From Blattamonas nauphoetae (lineage: Eukaryota; Preaxostyla; Oxymonadida), in assembly GCA_033064195.1 (NCBI GenBank), contig JARBJD010000037.1, positions 248,001 to 312,000 on the forward strand: a DNA stretch of 64,000 bases, written 5' to 3'. The first letter of the stretch is position 1. Every line of letters starts with the position of its first letter. Under the pieces are notes generated by a model. It saw only the letters and a list, made by a program, of their open reading frames with translations, was not told where the DNA came from and ran no database searches. Positions 51,350 through 63,886 of the stretch are shown here, piece after piece. The translations under genes and the position numbers were made by a program.

Positions 51350-52681
51350 ATGTCTGATGATATCGTCCAAGTAAAGCAATTATGTGTTCTTGCAGAAGTT
51401 GGCAATCCATTTCAGGTTCCAAGTCGATTTTCATCCGCTATTTCAACTTTCATCGCTCAAAACAAAAATCCTGCTTCTAGCCCTAATTACGCGTCAGTCG
51501 AGGCGGATAACTATGGACCTATTCTAAAACTGTTGTCTAATGAGAAATTTCTCCAGAATTTGGACTTTGCACTCTCCATTCTCCATGTAATTGTCCTTTT
51601 GACAAGAAAGGTTTCCTCCACCACATTAATTTCTTATTTGTATTATATCTCGTCATTGTCAAGGAATCAAATCGGTATAAATTTGGTTCCGTCGGATTTC
51701 AGGCAATTCTTCCCTTATTGAAGCCAGGCTCCACAAATTCTTTGGTGTTGGCCGAAGTTGCCAACATCATTCTTAATGTTTGTTACGAAGCTGACAACGT
51801 CATAGAATTCATCCATTCTGGTGGATTTCCTTCGCTTATTTCCTGTCTTGGGATAGATGACCTTCAGGTTCAAATCAATGCGTCTGGAGCGATTCAAAGT
51901 ATTTGTTTCCAAGAAGAAGGGAAATCTGCAATTCAACAAACAAATGGAATTCAGTCTCTTGCGTCCCTCCTTTCAAAAGATGACCAAAGACTTCTAATTC
52001 GTGTGACTGGCTCACTCCACAACATTTCATCTGACCCAAATTCAGTGGCACAGATTGTTGAATGTCACATAGTCCAACTCCTTCTTTCTTTTCTAACAAG
52101 CAAATCAGATGCACTTGTCATCTCTTCCATAGGGACGCTTCAAAATATGTGTTGCACTCCTGAAGGAAAAGCTGAAATCAAATCAGTTGATGGTTTTGAA
52201 CAAATGCTTCGTCTTTGTGTTCATCCCTCCAACGAGATTGTCTCCTCAGCCGTCGGGGGTGTATTCAACTTACTCCGTAGCACAGAGGGTGAAGAACTTG
52301 AAGGACGGTTTGTTGGCAAACAATGGAAAAGGCTCGTCGGGTTACTTGTTACTCTCGGTGCAGTCCATTCGCTTCTGTTCCCGAACAAGCGATGCTCGTT
52401 TGACGAGTAACCTTCTTCTCACATCCTCTGTTCCCTTTCTCCATGATCGCCTTATTCAAAAATCGATGCGCGAAAGAAAACTTGAAATTGAAAACATGAT
52501 CTCTATGAATGAGTGGCGTGAAAAAGGCATTATCTGCTCTCCAAGACTGACTGATGTTCACAAACAAATGGCAGGAGCTGGGTGTATTGACTCAGAGAGA
52601 GAACGAGTGGCTGTCCTCTGCGATTTCCATTGTCCGAATCGCCAAACTCATCCAAATACAGACTCGATCTGGGAAAAATGA
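51350..52681 (+). CDS. Armadillo-repeat protein
   Basis: Protein of 403 residues: exons 51350-51610, 51703-52335 and 52364-52681, with introns of 92 and 28 nt. It has at least four ARM repeats with the typical LVLAEVANIILNVCYEADN, LQVQINASGAIQSICFQEEG, LLIRVTGSLHNISSDPNS and LVISSIGTLQNMCCTPEG helices. Such folds bind other proteins; the exact partner or family (importin-like, ARMC or axonemal) cannot be told. The final exon is charged, with MRERKLEIENM and two Cys near the end. The 28-nt intron is inferred because it joins the long last frame in phase; without it the protein would stop at 52410. The end overlaps the tail of the minus-strand UBR gene by 34 nt. Confidence 0.78.
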
Positions 52682-55600
52682 GAGAAAGAAAACGCAAACA
52701 GTCTGAACGGCCTGAAGGTGGTCTCTCTGGCTGTAATTGAGATTGGGAAAGTGCCAATTAGAGGCTGTATAGGTCCAGGGCAAAAGAACGAGTGCTCCAG
52801 CTCTTCTCCCATCCGTTTCCTGTTCATTTGGTGCAGAGAACAATCGACATGAAACTGGTCTTGGGAGTCGAGGATAAACTGGTTGATGATTGTCTTATGC
52901 ATGCAGCATCGTTCGCTGATGCAGATCGTCCGACCACATGAAAGACAAATAGCGAGTTTGCACGCAGAATTTGCGTCTTGTTCCAATTGACATGTTGGAC
53001 ATACTGAAAAGCGAGCTGAACACAAAGCATCGTGGTAAGACAGAGGTAGTGACACAAACGACGGCAGCAATAGATGTGTGGGGAGAAGCGTTGAAGAGTC
53101 AGGGAATTGCGCCTGGTTTGTGAGTTGGTGGGTGGTGTGAGATGAAAAGAAGTCGAGAAAATGACTAAATGTTGGGATGAAATGAACGGTGATCGAATTG
53201 AGATCTGCGAGGTATGATTTCTGAATATTTGATGTTACTGATTTGAAATCTGGGATTGAAGTTTCAGAAGAGTTGAGTACGACGGAATGAATTGATTTGT
53301 GGAGTGTGGACTGACTCACGACTGATGGGAAGAGGGACGAATAGAGGAGATATGCTCGACGGAGGAATGCATGGATTGTGAAATTCCCGTTTTCAGGATT
53401 GAACCAATCTGAGAGAAATGGTGTGTGATGTTTTGGTGTCGAAGGAGTGTGTGGGATCGTGTCAATTACCTCCAAAAGGACTCGAGAAAATAGTGATGGT
53501 GTGACGGGAACATGTGAAACACCAGCCTCCGATTGGACAAATGAGCTAAAGACAAGAATCTGTATGAACAATGGAAGTGGATCGCTTCCATTAAAGTTGT
53601 GGAGAAGATCAAGTACGTTTTGGAATGATGATCCCGTGTCTCGGTCAAAATCGAGTTTCAGTTGGTTGATCATTTCGTCAAGGCTTGAGAATGCCGGTTT
53701 ACCTGTCTGATCATCTGGGCACTGTGACAGAAGGACGAAGATTGTGGCTACCGTGGTCATCAGTCGCATCTGGTGGAGTTCGGATAGAACAGACGTGAGA
53801 GTGAGTCCTTTATGATCGTCATCTGCCAGAGCAGTCGCAAGAAGAGAGAGCAAAAGAGATGAACGGAACAGAGAAGCAACGACAAGATTTTGCTGAGGTG
53901 TGATTCCAAATTGGCGAGTCTGGATCGGGGGCGTCCGATGATCCGCAAAAAATGAGATAGGATTCTTCTCATTTTGTGGAATGGTGGAAAGAGTTTGAGC
54001 TTCACTCAAGAGAAGGGCTTGAAAAACATCTGTTCCTGGAAGGATAAGTGGGCGGAGACCCCACTCCAGATGAGCCAATGTGTCCGATAGTGCAGTGAGG
54101 ATGGGATTGCTCAGAACATCAATATGGCTGGTCTCGAAAGAACAATTTCGGAGACGGAAGATGATTGTTTTTACTATTTCCATTCGTTCTTCACGAGAGA
54201 CTTGTGGCTTTGCTAGCAAATGTTGTTTGATCTTCTCAAAAGCATCAATTACGGAATGGAGATTTATGACGGTGTTCGAAGACGGAACGTTGTTGCTGTA
54301 GACCGGACTCTGCTCGTTTTGAGGAGGTTGATCTGCTCGACCTGTCATTCTATTCAAAACGAAAAGGGCGTATGGTGACTTCTGAAGAGCAGCAACTTTG
54401 GTCTTTCGATGAGGTCCGTGATTGGTAACATCATCATGTCGAATTATCGAGTCGAGAATCGTGAGGGGGTGGATCGTGAGTTCAAAAACACTTAATTTGA
54501 TGTTTGGTTGTGTCGTTTGAGGATTCTGATCCTGAGACGAAAAAAGTGAACAGGTGAGGAGATTTCTCCTCTCCAAAGAGGTGCGTGTTGCTGGATCTTT
54601 TGGTGGGTAGTCGATAAAGTGAGTGAGTGTTGGATCGAGCGACGAGACCTTCGGAATCACACACATCTCCCTGAAGATTGATGTGCTGAACATATCCAAA
54701 TCACAAGCGATGGTGTCCAGGTGATCAGCCATGACCGAATTTGGAGTCATGAGAATTTGAGGATTGAGAATGAGTGGAGATGATCGTTTGTGATGAGCGT
54801 TGCTAATAAAACCTTGTTCCAACAATGATTGAACCCTGGATTCTTCGTGTTCGTCGGGTTCATGGCTCAGAAGGTGTCTGTAATTCAACTGGTCATCGGG
54901 AAGAGTCTCGGTGATTTCCGGGCCATGAAGAGGGACAAGGCAGTTGCTCATGTGTCGGCATGTTGGGCAGGAGAATTCGAATGAGAACTCATCCAATCCA
55001 TTTTCGATTGTTCTTTGTGTTTCTTTGATGAGCTGAGTAAAACAATGAGCGTGCATTACATGTCCGCATGACTGGACAAACATGTTCATTTTCGCTTTCT
55101 CGGAATTAATCCCGTTCTGCACGAGTGTATGCTCGGAATAGCAGTTTGGATAAGTCGGAACCGATAGCGAGTGATGTGGGTGGAGAGGCTCCTCAGTCAA
55201 TATCATGTGACTGCTGGGATAGTTCCCCCACAATTCCGCCATATTTCCCTCAGTCAGAAGATCCTCGTCCAGCCACTCATGGTCTTCGCTGGACATCGCA
55301 TCTTTTAGAATGGCTAACACGACCTTTTCGATTGGATGTGTTCCTCTCAAGTTTCCTTCAGGAGGTGGGTAGAGTGGAACTCGTGTGTTGATCGATGGCT
55401 CGAGGTGTGAATTCCATCCCAATTCGTTCAGAAGTGAACGGCATTCAGGCGTGGTGTCTTGAGCTTCTTCTTCTGAACGAGCAATCTTCCTGGGTGCGGC
55501 TCTAGCTTCACGATTCGAGATTCCGAGGAAATAATCTTTGCTCTCGTAAGAATTCACTAGTTGGAGTGGTCGAGCTTCTTCTGAATCGAGAAACTCGAAT

Positions 55601-58600
55601 AGCTGCTCCAGAACTTGTTCATCCATCTGAGCTTGATCCGTGATCGAAACCTCCAATTGGTCCTGTGGTTCCGTCGCTCTGTTGTGCAGGACTGTTTGAA
55701 TGAGAGTGTTTAATTGTTCCTGTCGATCTTCCATATTTCCAGTCGAAGAGTCGTCGTCGGATGTATCATCATCAAAATTATCGTTGATGCCAATATCGGC
55801 CCCAAGTGTGGAGATGACATCTCCATCATCATCACCCCCAACATCTTCGGATGATTCTATGCTTGGAGGAAAAGTGTCCATTCGGATGGGAGACGAATCC
55901 GAGCTGGAATCATCACCATCATCATCTCCTGTTAATGTCGCATAACTTTCGCTCGTTGAAGAATCTGACGTCCGTGGTCTGCTTGCTCTTATTCTCCTCG
56001 TTTTCCGTGGTGCAGCGGCTTGTGGCTCATCCCGAAGTTCATCTTCCTCGATTTTTTTGATCCCCCACCACTTTGTTTTTTTGCGTTCGTTTTTGCTTCC
56101 CCTGCGTAGTGTCTTCACTCTCCTCACAAGTTCCTTCAATCTGTGCTTCCAGATGGCAGATGTGTTGAGAGTTTGGAGAGTTGGTGTATACTCACAATGT
56201 GCGATGTATCCGGCACACTCTCTCTTCAAGATTGGGGTATGGCAATACATACACGTAATTCCAGTTGATGCTGTGTTGTCATCTGAAGGCTGTTCAACAA
56301 AAGTATCAATCTGATGGGCAAATGCTGTCTGTTGTTGTTTCATCTGTTCTAGGATCCTCTTTTGGCGTTCACGCTTTAGCTTTTCCTTGTGATCCACATC
56401 ATCTTTTGTGATTGAACGTTGCAGAGAGTCGGACAATCCAATCATTTGCATCCAATCGGTCAGGAAGGGAGCTTTGTGATAGAAAACTTTGGCCACAAAA
56501 CGAAGTCGAATCAGGATTCGGTTGAGGAGTGGGAGAACGAATGGGAATGCGGTTGGTTTTCCATTCAGGATAGTCCACAATTTGTACAGAAGGGCTGCAA
56601 TAGAAAGGTGGGTGTGGCTGGTTTCATCTTCATCTTGTGAAAGGCAGCCACATTCATGAGGGGTGAAAAGAATTTCGATAAAAGTTGAATTCTCAGGGCT
56701 GGGGAAGCACAACGGATGAGAAGTGAATGACGAGAGCTGCGGCTGGATGAAATCGCTTCCTTTCTCAATTTTCCATTGTGAAGAAAACAACAAGGTACTA
56801 TCCAACATGCGAAGGATGGGGAGGATGATGTTGTCGAGTGTTTGAGAGGAGTATGCATAAGTGGGAACGAGAGGGAAACCCTCGGGGTCAAAATCATCTG
56901 GTGGAGCTGTGGCTGTCTCTGGATTAATGTTCCCAATAAGTGACATTGAACGTGCCAACGGATGTGGTGTTGGTGGTGTTTGGGATGGGGCTTCATCAAT
57001 TCCTTCGTATTCCGAGGGAATAATTGGATCAAATTTGAGTTGACGATGGACAACAACATGAAGAATAGACCAAGCAATTCCCAGAAAGATGCGAGATGTA
57101 CCAATGTCAAGAAGCGGGAGATATTGTTTGGGAGGTCTGATGGGATGCGGGAGACCTGGAAGTGGAGGTTGGATTGAATTGTCAGTTGGAATCGATGACT
57201 GATCAGGATCCTCTGACAAGAGGTATCGCTCATAATCTTCACAAAGATCGGAGGAAGGTTCATACTTGGGATATGTTCGTGTTTTTAGACGATCTCCAAG
57301 CTTAGTTGTGAGTGGCTCAACGAGCTCCTGTGAAAGACTGTGATTGTACGTGTCAATCATGTCCCACGCTTCTTCCTTCAGTTGAAGGATTGCTTGTCGA
57401 CCTTTCGACGTGACAGTGAAAGTGTTCACAACGGACTCGAAATGTGGATGAGATGATATCTGGATGGGGAGACCTTGCTGCAGGGTGTTGTGCGTAGATT
57501 CACGGACCGCAAGATGAGGGAGGGTGCACTGAATGATTGCTGGATCTGCAAGTGGAAGAGCGAAGTCCCAGTCAGCTCTTTCAATGAGAATATGATCCGA
57601 CTTCAATTTCTCGTGATTTTGGAGTCGCCGAGATGTTTCAGTTTGTTCGAAGAAGAGCACACGCGACGTGATCAGATTGAGGAGGTCGATCATCATCATC
57701 GAAGCATAGTTGAGCTGAGAATTCACCCCAATATCCCATCCACATCCTACTCTTTCGATACTGAGAGGATAAAAACTATCTTTCTGGTCGGAGTCGGCGC
57801 ACAGATTCTGATTTTTTTGCATTTTTCGCCAGAACCAAGGAGGGAGGAAGAAGAAGTCGAGGTAGGTGTTAGTGAGGAAAAGAGTGAGGAAACGATCCCA
57901 TCCAGCCACAGCAATTGCAGTCTGGACGATGAAAGAGTCAGGATGGTATGTCGATGTGATTTGAGCGGGGTGGAGATATAACGCCACCGAAAAGAACGGA
58001 GTACGTCCATTGCGCCTCCACATTTCGTTGAGGGTCTGCCCATACACCACTCTGATGTTGATGGGCTCTTCACAAAGAAGAAGAGCTTCCTCCGGCGAGA
58101 TCAAGTCAGTCAAAGAATCAGAAGCTTGCGGGAAAGTGATGTGGGTGGCTGTGAGGAATGCGAGGAACCTGTGAGCATGAAGTTGAGATGTGAAAGGAAC
58201 CTCGAAGTGGAGTCTGCGGAGAACCAACCACGTCACAAGATATTTGAGTTTTTGAACCTCCGAAGTCTCCCCAGTTGAAGATTGTTGTGGACTTGACGGA
58301 GGAGATAAAGGTGTGGAACGATCGACAACAATTGGTGAGCTGGAATCAGACGGGAGTAGAGAATGAATGAAAGGCGATTGTGTGTGCGGGACAAAAACAT
58401 CCCCTCCGCTGAGTTTAGGCGTGCCAAAGTCCTTGGGAAGTGGTGGAAGAGGAGCTGTGTCAGTAAAAACAGGTGGTGACTGAGGAGGAAGTTTCTGATT
58501 GGCGTAAGCTGAGGAGAACTCCCTTCCATCATCCATCGACGGTGGGAAGGCTGTGGCAGCAATTGTTGTGGACATTGATCCATGTCTCTCCACATACGGG

Positions 58601-61600
58601 ATATGGAATGAGGTCCGTCCTTTCTGACGATCCGCATCCATTTTCATAGCCTCCTGAAGTGCTTGGTTGAAGACGGTCATATTCTTGGCAAAGATGATTG
58701 ATTCGATTGCCTGAACGATGTTCTCCCCGTGCAAATCCTGTTCGAGTTGTTCTGCGGTCTTTTCTTGGCGAAGGATGTTCTGGATGACTACCGGAACATC
58801 ATCCCAGCTCAGGTCGATGTCAAGGTTTGGGAGAGTGGGTGGAGCAAGAGCAATTGACGATGAAGAATTGAGATGCTGATGGGCTTTGGTGAACTGGGCG
58901 TGAGGATGGTAGGGATAGAGAGCAACGAGAGGGGACCGAGAGAGCATCCTCTGCGAAACCACTTTGACGAGGAGTCTGGTGAGAGGTTGAGTTTGACTTG
59001 TCGAAGACAAACACCAGGTGAGTGCTTTAGCGATGTTGATGGTCACTGAGAGGAGGAATGTGATGCTGTTGTCTGGTTCAAACTGAAGGTAGGGCTGATG
59101 GGAGAGGACTCTGATTAAGGGGAAAGATGAGGTGAACGGAATGACGAGCAGGATCAAGTCAATCAGAGGACTGAAATTGAATAGTCCATCTTTTCCATCG
59201 AGACTGTGTCTGTATTCATCCCGGAGACTTCGAATGAATGGTGTCAGAGAAGTTGGATGATGTGTGATGGTTTGTGGTAGTCGATTGGCAGAAAAATCAC
59301 GATTTTGCTTGATTGTTGGTGGGGGAGATGAAGCAACCAACGATTGTTCAGGTGATGAGGTTGTCCTATTCACCTGTGAATACGGTTTTATGATTTCGTT
59401 GAAAAGGCAAGACAAAGACATCAACTGAGTGGGAGAGGTGAAGATGTATGTGAGGGAGTCGAAAGACATTTGGTTGTGAAGAGTTTCAAATGGATCGACG
59501 ACTTGGACGTCTCCAGGAGGTCGGAGAAACAGCGTTGACGACTCAATGGAGAATGGAGAGGAATTTCCGTCCATGTTGTCGTCGTTGTGGCGGTTGGGTT
59601 GGGCTTGTTCTTGTTCGGTTATCTGATGCTGAAGCCAATTCAATCGCTTGGTGGCCGATTGGAGATACTTTGAGTGTTTGTGCAGAACATTTCGCGGGTT
59701 TGAGTACGAAGGATTCTCGTTCAATCCTGTTCTGTCAAAGTATCCCAAGAAGAAAGTGAGTGATGGTCGAGTTATTGGTTGAAGAGCCGTGCTCACTGTG
59801 GTGATGAGGGAATGAATGATGAACTGGAAATCAACATCCAGCTGGATGAGCGAGGGAACTGGAATTTGGGCGATGAGCGACTGGAGAACTCCCACAGGTT
59901 GTGACACGATCAGTCCTTTGAGAGGGAGGTAAGGTGTGGTGAGAGATCGTGGAGGAAGGCTGAGCGTTGTGTAGTTCTCCCAGAGAGCGCGAGAGAAGGC
60001 GTACAGAAAAGCATTGTCAAATGTGAGCAGAATCAAAAACTGGCTGAATCGCTCCGTGACAAAGAGTCGGCTGTAACGGAACCAGAAGCGAAGATGAGAA
60101 TGAGGAGATTGGTTCTGACGGGGGTCGTTCGGATCAAATTGGACAGGCGGAGAAATGTCAGCGGGGCGTTCTTTGGTCATCATCAATTCCTCCTGGTCCG
60201 TTTCAGCAAGAAGTCGCATAAAATGGGGATGGATGCGAGGAACACTGTATTCATCCGAGGCTGGCTTTACGACAGGACGAGCTCGGTTTAGAGAGAGTGT
60301 CATGAGCCTTCGAATTCCACCTCCGCCATCTGTGGCAACCTCAGACAGAACTGACAAAAGAAATGAAATTAACTCCTTCCGTTGAAGAAGTATATGCTGC
60401 AGTGCAGTGACGTATTGATTGAGATCAGCTATTGTGTTCTTCAAGGTGATTGGATCGACGAGAGACAATTTTGAGGAAAGACCAGGATCTCGAAGAATTC
60501 CAGAACGAGAAAGAGAAGAAGGGGCAAATCTGGAGAAAGAGGGAGAATATGGCATTGAGAGTGAAGAGTTTGATGACATGATTGGAGTTGAAACTTTTCT
60601 CTGTGGAGACAGGAGATCCGCTGATGAAAAACGAGAATTTCTTCCTAAATATGGAGTCGGTGGGAAGACTATATCCATTGGTCTGGTTGTTTGTGAGGAT
60701 TGATTGAGAATAGTCGAGGGAAGGGTCATTTGATTTGAGGAAGGTGATTCCGATTTCTTTTGTGGGAAATAGTGTGAAAATGGTCGAAAATTTGATGCAC
60801 AGATGGTTGGATAAAACTGATCTTGACCACAGGAAGGATCATGAGGTGGTGTGAGATTGTTTGTTTGATAGAAACTTGCGCGGCATTTTTCTTCAAGTTC
60901 AATCAATTCTGATACATGGATAGCATTCACTTCCAAACTCAAAACTACATTACAGACGGCTGTGAGGCTTTCTTCAGTGGAAGGAGAACTCTGAGAGAAT
61001 TAACAGAAGAAAAAGAAAACTTGATTGCTAGTTGGAGGTTGATTGTGAAGTGAATCGGATGGAAGTGGAACTTGATTGGTTGATGATGGATCGTTCATTC
61101 GAGCAAATGATAAAGATTGGAGGGAAAATTGTTTGATTTCAGAATTGTCCTTGTAAGATTGTTCGAGAATTTGAATGAAACGGAGCGTTTTCCAAATTGT
61201 ATGAGTCTGATAAATCTGACAACTCAGTAAATCAGAGATCGTGTCTATGACAGCATTAAAAAAATCTGTCAGGGTTGTGAGAATCTGCGGGTTTTTAATG
61301 GAAACAAGCGGGTCCTTTATTTCTCGATTCTTTCTGTGTCTTGAACACATTCCAGACTGTTTCCACGATGATTCACGTCCGCAATCACAGGTCCCCCCAG
61401 CAGTATCGATCTAACTTTCTTATCAAGAAGAAAAAAATACGAGTTTGTATCGATGACCTTCATGCTTTTCAGGCTCAAAACATTCAATACAAAGGCAGGC
61501 CGAGACATCTGCATGTGTGTGAGAAGAGATACAAAAGACCTTTTTGGCAATCGAGGCATCGATAAGCACGATCCCCTCTTCCCCAGACAGCGTTGCAATA

Positions 61601-61897
61601 AAACTCTGTCTGTCGCGCATCGTTCTTCAGTTGTGCAAAAAATGACCGAGGGGAAACATTGAGGATAGTCGATAGGAATTGGGATACGTCCAAAGTGGAC
61701 GTCCTCGACGATGTGATGTGCTTCACGAGAAATGTGTCAACATCACCTATGATACATGTAGTGCATCAAAGAATAGCAATGAATTTGGTGGAGATGAGAG
61801 AACGATTGATTAAAGAGTCAAAAGAGAGAAATGGCAGACTTCTAAATCGATTTGGTGATGACGCCACAGGAACGCTTGAGAGATCGAGATTTTGCAT
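52648..61897 (-). CDS. UBR1-type E3 ubiquitin ligase (N-recognin)
   Basis: Giant N-degron-pathway ligase of 3033 residues. Exons are 61804-61897, 61540-61746, 61441-61508, 61021-61410 and 52648-60990; introns are 57, 31, 30 and 30 nt. The UBR box, which reads basic N-terminal residues, becomes complete only after splicing: FYCNAVWGRGDRAYRCLDC, SACLCIECFEPEKHEGH, then TCDCGRESSWKQSGMCSRH. A long helical body follows. Near nt 56190-56270 there is a small zinc motif (TCMYCHTPI...HC). Near 54930-55090 a RING-H2 reads SCGHVMHAHCF ... FSCPTCRH. The C-terminal UBR domain has CPTCQ, CLSCG and CCMH cysteine pairs at 52890-53020 and ends GPIQPLIGTFP, matching the UAIN region of UBR1/UBR2. Acidic Asp/Ser blocks are inserted near 55720-55960. 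No ClpS-type domain for bulky residues was recognised by eye. Confidence 0.9.
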
Positions 61898-61997
61898 CAA
61901 AACAAAATCAAAGAATCAGATCTGAACTCTTTGAAGAGAATATATGATGAATAATTTCTTCCAAAAGAAATCAATATTGATCCATCCCAAGGAGTGA

Positions 61998-63886
61998 ATG
62001 ACTGTCCCTGAAAAACTTGATGCCAAAACTTTTCTGACTCTCACTCCAACTGGACACCCTGTTCAGGGTCTTCTTGATGCTTCAATGTGTCTTTATGACA
62101 ACGAGATCTACATATTCGGAGGTGAGGCAGGACAAGATTTCTCATCAGAAATCTTCAGATACAACATTGGTATGCAGTTAGAAATCGTTTATTGGAATAA
62201 AATGATCATTTCTTTGCCATTTTCTTCCATTCTATTAATCATCATCTTGTTTTTGACTCATTAAAATCGTCAGAAACTAACGTCTGGCACCAAGTCCCCG
62301 TCATTGGAACATCACCGGCTGCTCGGTCGTCACATACAGCTATTGTGTACGGTAATGAGATGTACATTTTTGGAGGAACAGGCCCTGAAGGAATGATGTT
62401 TAATGACATCTGTGCATATTCGTTCGGTTTGTCGTCGCAATTTCAACATATCTGCAGAAACTCATAAATGGAGAATGATTGTTGCTGGAGTGCAAAAGCC
62501 ACCAGAACATAGACGAAGCCATACAGCCGTTCTTCACGGGTTTCATAACTTTTTTTTGACTCCGTTCTAGTGCATGCATGTACATTTTCGGAGGAGCACA
62601 ACCAACAAAGAGGTTGAATGACACCTGGTACTTTGACTTCTGTATTATCTTTTTTTACATTATCTCCACAAGCAACCAACCTTTGGACACAAATTCAAGC
62701 CCAGCCTGCTCCTCCTGCAAGGGAGTCACACAGCGCTGTTGTGTACAATGGAGCAATGTATATCTACGGTGGACTTGGTGACGAAGTTATGAACGACATG
62801 TGGGAGTTGGATTTCGGTGTGTTTTGACCACTCTTTTTCGAGCGACCTCTCCCTCTTCTACAGTGACTAATCAGTGGAAGCTTGTGTCATTCCTGAAGCA
62901 GCCCAATGGAAGATATCGTCACACCGCTGTTGTGTGTTGGGGAGGAATGTATGTGTTTGGCGGAGTGGAAATGCAGCGACAGAATGACGTCCAGCTGTAC
63001 AGCTTTGCTCTTCACACATGGATGGAAGAGAAGCAGAAGAAGACGATCACCCCTCGTTCCCAACATGCTGCTCTGATGTATCGTGGGGACATGTACGTCT
63101 TTGGCGGAAGCGATGGTGTCCAAAGCTTGTCGGAGATCTGTCGATACATCATCGGTATGCCCGTTCGTCTCGTCGTTCATTTCCCTTATCTTCGAAAGTC
63201 CCACCATCCACGCTTGCTGCCGATATCCAGAAGGTCCTCCCTCGCATTTTGGACAGCCAGCTCTTCAATGAAACAAAGGCGTTTCCAGTCAACCAAGCGA
63301 TTGTAAAGGCCCGTTTTCCGTCCCTCCTCCCCTTCCTCTCGCCCAACATCCCTCCCCCCAACCCTGACCTCTTTGAACCAAAGAACCCTCTCCCTCTCAC
63401 TGAGAACGGAATGGAGCTTCTCATCGGATTCATCAACACTGGATCCATCGATGCCACTCGCATCACAGCATGCGATGCTGTGGCGCTTCTCGGACTGGCT
63501 CACAACTGTGGCTCAGTCAGGCTGAAGAAGGTGTGCATTGCGTATCTGATGGAAGTTGATCTGTCATCCCTCCGCAATTTGGGTGAAGTGATGGTTGCTG
63601 CACAGAAGTTCGACATCCAAGAGCTGGAACGGTTTTCTCTCCTTGTTCTTCACTCTGTCACAGAAAAGCAGTGCATTTCTTTGTCACCCTCCTCCCTTTC
63701 TCCCTCTCCATCCTCCCTCATCTCCCACAAGACTCCCTACTCCATTATACAATCGTTCTTGGACGCATCGCCAAGCCAGAAGATAGCGATGCAAAGGGAG
63801 GATCAAGTCTGACCAAGTTTTTTACAAAGAAAGAAGATCTCGACAAGTTCATGCGAGAGGTGCAGCAATTGGGTGGGATGATTTGA
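61998..63886 (+). CDS. Kelch-repeat protein with BTB/BACK-like C-terminus
   Basis: Protein of 522 residues: exons 61998-62169, 62274-62426, 62458-62539, 62571-62641, 62673-62816, 62864-63154, 63199-63631 and 63664-63886, with introns of 31-104 nt. Five Kelch blades show IYIFGG, MYIFGG, MYIYGG, MYVFGG and MYVFGG, each preceded by R..H.A and followed by W; introns fall repeatedly between blades after the D/Y-x-F position, as in a repeat-duplicated gene. The C-terminal 230 residues have ENGMELLIGFINTG, ACDAVALLGLAHNCG and LEVMVAAQKFDI-type helices (here GEVMVAAQKFDIQELER), fitting a BTB domain interrupted by a Pro-rich loop and then a BACK-like part. Kelch before BTB is the reverse of the animal order but is seen in LZTR1-like proteins. 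A CUL3 adaptor role is inference. It starts 100 nt from the UBR gene, divergently. Confidence 0.83.

Noticed and set aside
52187-52681. Separate small gene starting at an ATG near 52187
   Set aside because: Its frame is better used as the last exon of the armadillo protein after a 28-nt intron; the N-terminal part overlaps ARM coding sequence in another frame.
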